Source of the DNA: DASSKP01 sp035695045
Lineage (GTDB): Bacteria; Actinomycetota; Actinomycetes; JAFAQI01
DNA: 64,000 nucleotides
Direction of reading: 5' to 3'
NCBI GenBank assembly: GCA_035695045.1
Contig: DASSEX010000080.1
Coordinates: 19,118 to 83,117, forward strand
Below the pieces are notes generated by a model. That model saw only the letters and a program-made list of their open reading frames with translations, had not been told where the DNA came from and searched no databases. Position 1 is the stretch's first letter; each line of letters begins with the position of its first letter. A program made the position numbers and the translations under genes. This document shows positions 58,503-64,000 of the stretch, piece by piece.

Positions 58503-58931
58503 TCAACCGTCGGCGAGCAGGGCCTTCCGCCGCTGCCAGGACCAGCGCAGCAGCCAGACGCTGACGACCAGGGTGACGAGGTTGATGCACAGCTCGATGA
58601 CGCCTCCGGCACCGAAGTTCCACCAGATGCCGTTCTCGAGGTCGTAGAGCACGTCCATCCCGAACAGGTAGAGACCGGCCCCGCCGCCGGCGAGCAGCCA
58701 GAACAGCGCGAACGGTGACCGACGCGACAAGGTCCACGCTGCGCCGAGGAGCGCGACTGTCAGCCATCCGTCGGCGAGGGGAAAGGCGTTCTCGAACTCG
58801 TAGTACGCCGGCCGGTGGTTGCTGGCGACCAGCGAGCGGTCGGCGTACCAGGCAGTCCAGTAGGCGACCATCAGCACGGCGCCGGCGACCAGCACGACGA
58901 TGACCCGTCGACGTTCCGATTCCTCGATCAC
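58503..58931 (-). CDS. Small polytopic membrane protein
   Basis: A 142-residue protein from the GTG at 58931 with about four membrane helices: VIVVLVAGAVLMVAYWTAWY, WLTVALLGAAWTL, FALFWLLAGGGAGLYLFGM, and IELCINLVTLVVSVWLLRW. FENAFPLADGW and DVLYDLENGIWWNFG mark loops. The layout resembles uncharacterised actinobacterial membrane proteins. It is divergent from the membrane protein/winged-helix operon and shares with it the gap that holds two strong palindromes. Confidence 0.75.
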   Translation of the reverse strand: MIEESERRRVIVVLVAGAVLMVAYWTAWYADRSLVASNHRPAYYEFENAFPLADGWLTVALLGAAWTLSRRSPFALFWLLAGGGAGLYLFGMDVLYDLENGIWWNFGAGGVIELCINLVTLVVSVWLLRWSWQRRKALLADG

Positions 58932-58983
58932 GTGCGGATCCTGGCACCAAAGAGCCGCCTTGACACCTCTGCTGCGGCGAGTA

Positions 58984-59020
58984 CTCTGCCTCGCAGAGCA
59001 TTCCACTCTGCGAGGCAGAG
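58984..59020. promoter_or_regulatory. Tandem palindromic operator, CTCTGC-N3-GCAGAG twice
   Basis: CTCTGCCTCGCAGAG (58984-58998) and CTCTGCGAGGCAGAG (59006-59020) are each 6-3-6 palindromes and are also exact inverted repeats of each other around 7 bases. The pair sits 18 bases upstream of a membrane-protein gene whose operon partner is a winged-helix regulator, so autoregulation is likely. Confidence 0.85.
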
Positions 59021-59037
59021 CAAATCGAGGAGGACCC

Positions 59038-59631
59038 ATGACGGCTCTCGAGAGCGCGCCGGACTTCGACGCCCTCCGCAACCGGGTGCGCGCGACCCAA
59101 CACGCGCGCTCCCTGCCGCTGCTCGTCATCGGGGCGCTGCTCGTCAACTACAGCGTTGTCAGCTTCGCCTCGCAGCCGGTGGCCTGGCGGTACGGCGCCC
59201 CGCTCGCCTTCGTGTTGGTCTGGGCGCTCGGCAAGCTCAACGAGACCAACGTCGGCGTAGGGCCGGCACGCGGCGACTACCTCATCGCGGCCGCGATCGT
59301 CTTCATCGCTACCAACCTGCTGCTGCTCGACACGTCACTTCGCGAGGGCACCCGGTTGCACGAGATGTTCGGCGCCTGGGTGGTCATCGTCGGGGCAGCC
59401 CTCGCCGCGCTCTCCGTTCCCACCCGTGACCACGTGCTGCTTCTGGCGGGCGTCGCCGTGGGGGTCGCCGGTGCGGCGATCTTCATCTTCGGCCCGGCGG
59501 ACATCTTCTTCCCGATGGGCGGGGCGGACAGCATCACCCGGGCGTGGACGCTGTGGCTGCTGGCCGGCGTCGGTGCCGCGCTCGGCCTCACCGGCCTCGG
59601 GCTCTACCGTCGCGAGCGCGCCCTGGCATGA
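59038..59631 (+). CDS. Membrane protein co-encoded with a winged-helix regulator
   Basis: A 197-residue membrane protein with about six helices, beginning LPLLVIGALLVNYSVV and including YLIAAAIVFIATNLLLL, GAWVVIVGAALAALSV and a final LWLLAGVGAALGLTGLGLY. GAGGAGGA precedes the ATG. Its stop overlaps the ATG of the regulator gene (ATGA). Such membrane protein plus PF13601-type regulator pairs occur in actinobacteria, and the membrane partner may sense a signal. The ligand is unknown. Confidence 0.78.
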   Translation: MTALESAPDFDALRNRVRATQHARSLPLLVIGALLVNYSVVSFASQPVAWRYGAPLAFVLVWALGKLNETNVGVGPARGDYLIAAAIVFIATNLLLLDTSLREGTRLHEMFGAWVVIVGAALAALSVPTRDHVLLLAGVAVGVAGAAIFIFGPADIFFPMGGADSITRAWTLWLLAGVGAALGLTGLGLYRRERALA

Positions 59632-59942
59632 CCGACTCGTTCGACCATCCGACGGCGGACTTCGACGAGTCGGTGCACCAGCCCAACCGGCTCGCGATCC
59701 TCGTCGTCCTGCGCGAGGCGGGACGGGCGGACTTCGGCTACCTGAAGCAGACCCTCGGCCTCACCGACGGGAACCTCGGCCGGCACCTGTCGTCGCTCGA
59801 GGAGGCCGGCCTCGTCGAGCTCTCCAAGGGCTTCGAGGGTCGCCGGCCGCGGACCTGGGCGAAGCTCACCCCCAAGGGGCGGCGTGCGCTCGACGCCGAG
59901 CTCGTCGCCATGCGCCGGTTGCTGCAGCGCTTCGGCGGGTGA
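59628..59942 (+). CDS. Winged-helix transcriptional regulator (PF13601-like)
   Basis: A 104-residue one-domain DNA-binding protein: HQPNRLAILVVLREAGRADFGYLKQTLGLTDGNLGRHLSSLEEAGLVEL, the helix-turn-helix, then FEGRRPRTWAKLTPKGRRALDAEL, the wing and dimer helix. It lacks a ligand-binding domain, so the membrane protein encoded just before it may provide the input. The double palindrome at 58984-59020 ahead of the operon is the natural candidate operator. It ends 1 base before the convergent WS/DGAT stop. Confidence 0.88.
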   Translation: MTDSFDHPTADFDESVHQPNRLAILVVLREAGRADFGYLKQTLGLTDGNLGRHLSSLEEAGLVELSKGFEGRRPRTWAKLTPKGRRALDAELVAMRRLLQRFGG

Positions 59943-59943
59943 C

Positions 59944-61335
59944 CTAGGCGGTTGCCGCCGAGCCGGCGGTCGCGGCGGCCTTCATCGCGGCGAGCTCGTC
60001 GCGCAGGTGGTCTCCGAGCCTGCGCAGGTCGGGCATGAACTCCGAGCACGACTGCAAGCCGATCGAGAAGTCGTCGCGATAGCTCCAGGCGGTGAGGTTC
60101 AGCCCCAGGACCCGCGTGATCGGCCCCATCGACCGGACCGCGACGACATCGGCGCCGTTGAACGACAGCGGCGGCGGACCCTTCACGTTCGACACCACGG
60201 CGTTGAACGCCGGCCGGCCGCTCATCTTCTCGGCGAGCGAGAGCATGCCGAGCGTCATCTTGCCGAACAGCAGGTAGTAGTCCTGCCAGACCGCGAACAG
60301 CTCGACGTCGCCCTTCGCCCACTCGCGGGCGGCGTCGATGCTCTCCTTCACGGCCGCCAGCCGCTCCATCGGATCGGCGATGTCGGTTGCCAACGACACG
60401 TACCAGTACGACGTCCTGTTGCCCCAGTCATCACGCTCATGGTCGGCCCGCAGCGAGATCGGGTGCGCGCAGTTGAGGCAGCGGTCCGGCGACTCGCCCT
60501 TCTCCTCGAGGTAGCGCCGGATCGCCCCGCCGCACAGCGTCACGAAGACCTCGTTGACGGTGCGGCCCGTCGCATCCTTGACCGCCTTGATCTCGGCGAA
60601 CGGGATCGTCACGTCGACGTAGACCCGCTCCGCGAGCGGCAGCCGGTTGAACCGTGTCGCCGGCCCCGACATCGGGTTGACGACCGGAGGGGCCCCGGCC
60701 TTCTTGCGCGCGCGGTTGTCGCGGATCGACCGCACGGTGCGGGCGGTGACCTTCGGCAGCTGCGCCCACAACGACGCCTGGGACTTCAGCGCGAACCCGA
60801 CCAGCTCGGTGCCCGTCGGCTCCGGCTCCGGCGACGACGGCACCGGCCCGTAGGCAGCGAGGTCTCCCCCGTCGAAAGCGACTTCGAAGAACCGGACGCT
60901 GGCCTGCCCGTCCATGATCGAGTGGTGGATCTTGAAGACGAGCGCCACGCGCTCGTCCGGCAGGCCCTCGACGACCGTGAGGTCCCACAGCGGCCGGTCG
61001 CGCGGCAGCTGGGTGCTCGCGATGCGCGACACGACGTCGTCGAGCTCCTCCTCCGTGCCGCTGGCCAGCCGCTCGCTCCGCACATGCCGGTCGACGTCGA
61101 TCGGTCCGGCGTCGCGAAACACCGGCCGCCCCAGACCGAGTGGGATCTTGTGCACGGTCCAGCGCAACGGCGGCACCAGGATCAGCCGCTCCCGTGCCCA
61201 CGAACGCACCTCGTCGACCGACACCGGTCGTCCGGGCGCATGCGGAGCCACGATCGCGATCTTGATCGTGTGCATGTGCTGGTCGCCCGTCTCCTCCAGC
61301 ACGTGAAGAGCGTCGACACCGCTGAGCTGACGCAA
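59944..61335 (-). CDS. Wax ester synthase / diacylglycerol acyltransferase (WS/DGAT)
   Basis: A 463-residue acyltransferase making triacylglycerol or wax esters from acyl-CoA. It opens RQLSGVDALHVLEE, has the catalytic HHSIMDG motif, and later VNEVFVTLCGGAIRRYLEE and NAVVSNVKGPPPLSFNG, all family markers. The start is the TTG at 61335, decided by a full AAGGAGGT Shine-Dalgarno at 61341-61348 spaced 5 bases; the frame upstream lacks any good start. That Shine-Dalgarno overlaps the stop codon of the hydrolase gene, coupling the two. Storage-lipid synthesis fits a bacterium living on sterols or fatty acids. Confidence 0.92.
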   Translation of the reverse strand: MRQLSGVDALHVLEETGDQHMHTIKIAIVAPHAPGRPVSVDEVRSWARERLILVPPLRWTVHKIPLGLGRPVFRDAGPIDVDRHVRSERLASGTEEELDDVVSRIASTQLPRDRPLWDLTVVEGLPDERVALVFKIHHSIMDGQASVRFFEVAFDGGDLAAYGPVPSSPEPEPTGTELVGFALKSQASLWAQLPKVTARTVRSIRDNRARKKAGAPPVVNPMSGPATRFNRLPLAERVYVDVTIPFAEIKAVKDATGRTVNEVFVTLCGGAIRRYLEEKGESPDRCLNCAHPISLRADHERDDWGNRTSYWYVSLATDIADPMERLAAVKESIDAAREWAKGDVELFAVWQDYYLLFGKMTLGMLSLAEKMSGRPAFNAVVSNVKGPPPLSFNGADVVAVRSMGPITRVLGLNLTAWSYRDDFSIGLQSCSEFMPDLRRLGDHLRDELAAMKAAATAGSAATA

Positions 61336-61346
61336 CGTCGACCTCC

Positions 61347-62540
61347 TTATGTCCCGCGAACCCCGGAGGCCGCGAACGCATCGACGACGAAGCGCCTGCT
61401 GGCCCGGAGGTTGTTGATGATGTGACCGCCTTGCAGCCATTGGATGTCCGGCCGGTCCCAGTGCTCCCACAGGGCGACGGCCTGCTGTGGCGTGACCAGC
61501 CGGTCGCCGATCGCCGCGTAGATGAAGAGCCGCTCGCGATCGACCAGAGGCGGGAAGGCGAGCGGTGAGACGACGCGACTCAGCAGGCGCGCATCCGCAT
61601 CGAGCACGTGGCTGGCCTCGACCGTCTCCTCACCCCAGCGCGCACGCATCGTGTCGGCGAGCATCGTCGAGATGTCGGAGGTCGGCACACCGGCGATGAC
61701 GCACGCGAGGTCGCTGTCGAGCCCGGCAAGCAGTCCGGCGACGTGCCCGCCGAGAGAGACGCCGTACACGCCGACCGGAGAACGGTCACCGAGGCGCAGC
61801 CAGTCGATCAACGTGCGCGCGTCCAACACGGCCTGCGCCATGCCGAGCAGGTTGGTGACCGGATCGACGCCGGGGAACGGATGTCCGCCGCCCCGGCCGC
61901 GCGGGCCGTGCATCGGCAGGACGAGATGCGCGACGTCGACGCCGAGCTCGTGCTGCAACCGGCGGCTGCCGAGGAACCGCAGGTCGCGTGGCTCTCCCAT
62001 CCGGTGACCGTGCACGACGACGGCCCACGGTCGCGGCCGGTCACCGTGACGCAGCAGGTAGGCGTGCGTGCGCCGGTTGGCCTCACCGTCGGCCCATCGC
62101 TGCGAACCGGGAAGCTCGACCGGCGGTTGGTACTGGCTGACGAACGAGAGGTGCTCGAAGTCGATCCCCGCCCGGCGACGCCGGGTGACGCGGACCTCCG
62201 TCGGCGGGCCCGGCACCGTGTGCACGAGCCGCGGGTCGTCGATCGCCCCGATCGCCCGGAGCGCCGCGACAGCCGCACTGGTGTCGGCGACGGCCTCCTC
62301 GTTCACCTGCTCCGCGCTCCGCCGGGTCAGCAGGTACGCCGCCGACACCGTCAGCTCGTCGACGGCGAGCGTGGCCCAGGTCAACGGGTTGGCCGCGAGC
62401 GGCGGCGTCGCGGAGTCGGGCGCCCCGCGAGTGGCACGAACCGCGGTTGCGACCGTGCGCGGCACCACGCTGCCCAGCTCCGCCCACCACGGGCGTTGCG
62501 GACTGCGCGAGGCCGGCACGCCGGCGGCCGCAGCGGACAT
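61347..62540 (-). CDS. Alpha/beta hydrolase (lipase/PhaC-like)
   Basis: A 397-residue alpha/beta hydrolase. An N-terminal helical region of about 110 residues precedes the core. VVHGHRMGEPRD is the oxyanion region, VYGVSLGGHVAGL holds the nucleophile Ser in GVSLGG, and Asp and His probably fall in AAIGDRLVTPQQ and QGGHIINN. No signal peptide is seen. The ATG has GAGGAGG upstream; that ribosome binding site is part of an imperfect TCTGACG-type palindrome. Co-transcription with WS/DGAT suggests hydrolysis of stored or incoming lipid esters. Confidence 0.87.
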   Translation of the reverse strand: MSAAAAGVPASRSPQRPWWAELGSVVPRTVATAVRATRGAPDSATPPLAANPLTWATLAVDELTVSAAYLLTRRSAEQVNEEAVADTSAAVAALRAIGAIDDPRLVHTVPGPPTEVRVTRRRRAGIDFEHLSFVSQYQPPVELPGSQRWADGEANRRTHAYLLRHGDRPRPWAVVVHGHRMGEPRDLRFLGSRRLQHELGVDVAHLVLPMHGPRGRGGGHPFPGVDPVTNLLGMAQAVLDARTLIDWLRLGDRSPVGVYGVSLGGHVAGLLAGLDSDLACVIAGVPTSDISTMLADTMRARWGEETVEASHVLDADARLLSRVVSPLAFPPLVDRERLFIYAAIGDRLVTPQQAVALWEHWDRPDIQWLQGGHIINNLRASRRFVVDAFAASGVRGT

Positions 62541-62556
62541 CTGACGCCTCCTCAGA
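62540..62556. promoter_or_regulatory. Degenerate TCTGACG-type palindrome at a ribosome binding site
   Basis: TCTGACGC-C-TCCTCAGA matches the window consensus with two changes in the right arm. It overlaps the Shine-Dalgarno of the hydrolase gene rather than a -35 region, so it may be coincidence. Confidence 0.3.
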
Positions 62557-62597
62557 TTTCTGGAGGGAACGCTACCGGGTACGTCGAAGTCCTTCCC

Positions 62598-64000
62598 GTG
62601 CCCTCCCGCCGCCTGCTCGCCGCCCTGGCCGCCTTCGCCGTGGCAGCCGGCGCGGTCGCCGCTGCAGCGCCGTCCTCGGCGAAGGAGCGTGGACGCGCCC
62701 GGCGCGGACAGGTCTCAGCACTCGGTCATGCCGGCCGGTGGCTGACCGACGACAGGGGCCGCGTGGTCGTGCTCCACGGCTTCAACATGGTGGCGAAACT
62801 GCCGCCGTACGACGTCGCGCAGGCCGGCTTCGGCACCGACGACGCTGCGTTCCTGCAGGCCCACGGGTTCAACACGATCCGGCTGGGGGTGATCTGGAAG
62901 CGGCTCGAGCCCGCGCCGGGGAGGTTCGACGACGGCTACCTCAGGTCGTTGGGCTCGACCGTGGCGATGCTCGCGCAGCACGGCATCTACTCGCTCATCG
63001 ACTTCCACCAGGACATGTGGAACGAGAAGTACCAGGGCGAGGGCGCCCCTGACTGGGCCACGAACGACGACGGCCTCCCTGCCGACCCGCCCTCCGGCTT
63101 CCCCGGCAACTACTTCGCGATGCCGGCCCTGTGGCGCAACTACGACCACTTCTGGAACAACGACCCGACCGCGTCGGGCCTCCGCCTGCAGGACGCGTAT
63201 GCAGCCGCCTGGCGGCACGTGGCGTCGTACTTCCGCGGAGCGGAGGGCGTTCTGGGCTACGACCTGTTCAACGAGCCGTTCCCGGGCAGCCAGTGGTACT
63301 CCTGCCTGACTCCCGCGGGCTGCCCGGTCTTCGACACCCAGTTCCTCGCACCGTTCGTGACGAAGGTGCTGAAGGCGATCCGCACCGTCGACCGCAGGCA
63401 CCTCGTGTTCTACGAGCCGCAGCTGTCGTTCGACTTCTCGGCGGGCACGTCGATCGGCGACCCCGGCGACGTCTTGTCGGGCTTCGCCTTCCACGCCTAC
63501 TGCGCCGCCGCCGTCGGTGCGCCGGAGACACCGCCGACGCGCGCGGCGTGCGACCAGGTCGAGAACCGCACCCTGTCCAACGCCGACCAGCAGTCCACGA
63601 CGAGCGGTGATGCGCTGCTGCTGACGGAGTGGGGCGCCACCGACGACGCGGCCGAGCTGACGTCGGTGATGGCTGCCGCCGACAAGCACATGGACTCGTG
63701 GCAGGAGTGGACCTACGTCGGCGGCGACCCGTCGGCGCCGCGGCCGGCGGAGGGCATCCTGCGCGACCTGCACAAGCCGCCGACCGGGAGCAACGTGAAG
63801 TGGGCCAAGCTCGCGATCCTCGAGGAGCCCTATCCGCAGGTCGTCGCCGGTACGCCGTGGTCATGGTCCTACGACCGCGCCGCGCACCGGTTCTCGTTCA
63901 GCTACAGCACTCGCGGCGCCGGCGGACCGCTGCGGTCACCGTTCACGACCATCTACATCCCCTTCGCTGCGCTCGGGGCGGCGTACCACGTCGAGGTGCA
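62598..64000 (+). CDS. Glycoside hydrolase family 5, endoglycoceramidase-like (3' end outside window)
   Basis: The frame is open from GTG 62598 to the window edge, 467 residues visible. A signal peptide (RRLLAALAAFAVAAGAVAAAAPSSA) is followed by GRWLTDDRGRVVVLHGFNMV, FNTIRLGVIWKRLEPAPG, and LIDFHQDMWNEKYQGEGAPDW, blocks typical of endoglycoceramidases. The acid/base Glu226 is in YDLFNEPFPGS and the nucleophile Glu344 in LLLTEWGATDD. These enzymes release the glycan from glycosphingolipids or steryl glycosides. The visible C-terminal part starts a beta-sandwich. It is divergent from the hydrolase-WS/DGAT pair. Confidence 0.9.
   Translation, partial: MPSRRLLAALAAFAVAAGAVAAAAPSSAKERGRARRGQVSALGHAGRWLTDDRGRVVVLHGFNMVAKLPPYDVAQAGFGTDDAAFLQAHGFNTIRLGVIWKRLEPAPGRFDDGYLRSLGSTVAMLAQHGIYSLIDFHQDMWNEKYQGEGAPDWATNDDGLPADPPSGFPGNYFAMPALWRNYDHFWNNDPTASGLRLQDAYAAAWRHVASYFRGAEGVLGYDLFNEPFPGSQWYSCLTPAGCPVFDTQFLAPFVTKVLKAIRTVDRRHLVFYEPQLSFDFSAGTSIGDPGDVLSGFAFHAYCAAAVGAPETPPTRAACDQVENRTLSNADQQSTTSGDALLLTEWGATDDAAELTSVMAAADKHMDSWQEWTYVGGDPSAPRPAEGILRDLHKPPTGSNVKWAKLAILEEPYPQVVAGTPWSWSYDRAAHRFSFSYSTRGAGGPLRSPFTTIYIPFAALGAAYHVEV

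Overview
The window is very GC-rich, with codons ending mostly in G or C and many GTG starts. It carries F420/deazaflavin-linked enzymes, WS/DGAT, DUF222-HNH and WecB genes and a large acyl-CoA catabolic gene set. This points to a free-living actinomycete of the Actinomycetota that degrades steroids; I cannot name the genus. Gene identities were judged from motifs and remembered family sequences; no database search was run. No tRNA, rRNA, CRISPR array or transposase was seen, and no gene-free stretch exceeds 300 bases.

Layout. 1-430: end of an unknown gene and a small membrane protein. 434-6400: FadE30-like acyl-CoA dehydrogenase, a divergent alpha/beta hydrolase, and a minus-strand operon of aldehyde dehydrogenase, zinc alcohol dehydrogenase, isochorismatase-like protein and PrmC-like methyltransferase. 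6540-11170: two secreted proteins (CAP domain; 1314-aa FN3/beta-propeller). 11173-12842: two SDRs, one IpdF-like. 12890-16071: small regulatory, hypothetical and nitronate monooxygenase genes. 16076-30226: thiolase plus a ketosynthase-like/OB-fold fusion, aminopeptidase N, SRPBCC proteins, enoyl-CoA hydratase, two acyl-CoA ligases, SDRs and an acyl-CoA dehydrogenase pair. 30220-34932: a branched-chain-type ABC importer whose two ATPases and two permeases are each fused. 34929-42296: a surface-polysaccharide-type cluster. 42281-49969: DivIVA-like protein, F420 enzyme, old-yellow-enzyme, Ddn-like protein and cell-wall proteins. 50034-55960: a clear counterpart of the mycobacterial igr steroid side-chain locus (Hsd4A-like SDR, Ltp2, ChsH2-ChsH1 fusion, ChsE2, ChsE1). 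56036-64000: DUF222-HNH protein, DUF167 protein, a frameshifted gene, a membrane protein/winged-helix pair, WS/DGAT, hydrolase, and the start of a GH5 endoglycoceramidase-like gene.

How the genes work together. ChsE1-ChsE2, ChsH1-ChsH2 and Ltp2 remove the last propionyl-CoA of a sterol side chain. The FadE30-, IpdF-, Rv3548c- and Rv3549c-like proteins fit C/D-ring (HIP) breakdown. Six intergenic regions next to acyl-CoA or redox genes carry one palindrome, TCTGACG-N3-CGTCAGA, placed just upstream of a TANNNT box that sits 6-7 bases before the start codon. This looks like one regulon read from leaderless promoters. Its regulator is not in the window, and the operator does not resemble the known KstR or KstR2 sites.
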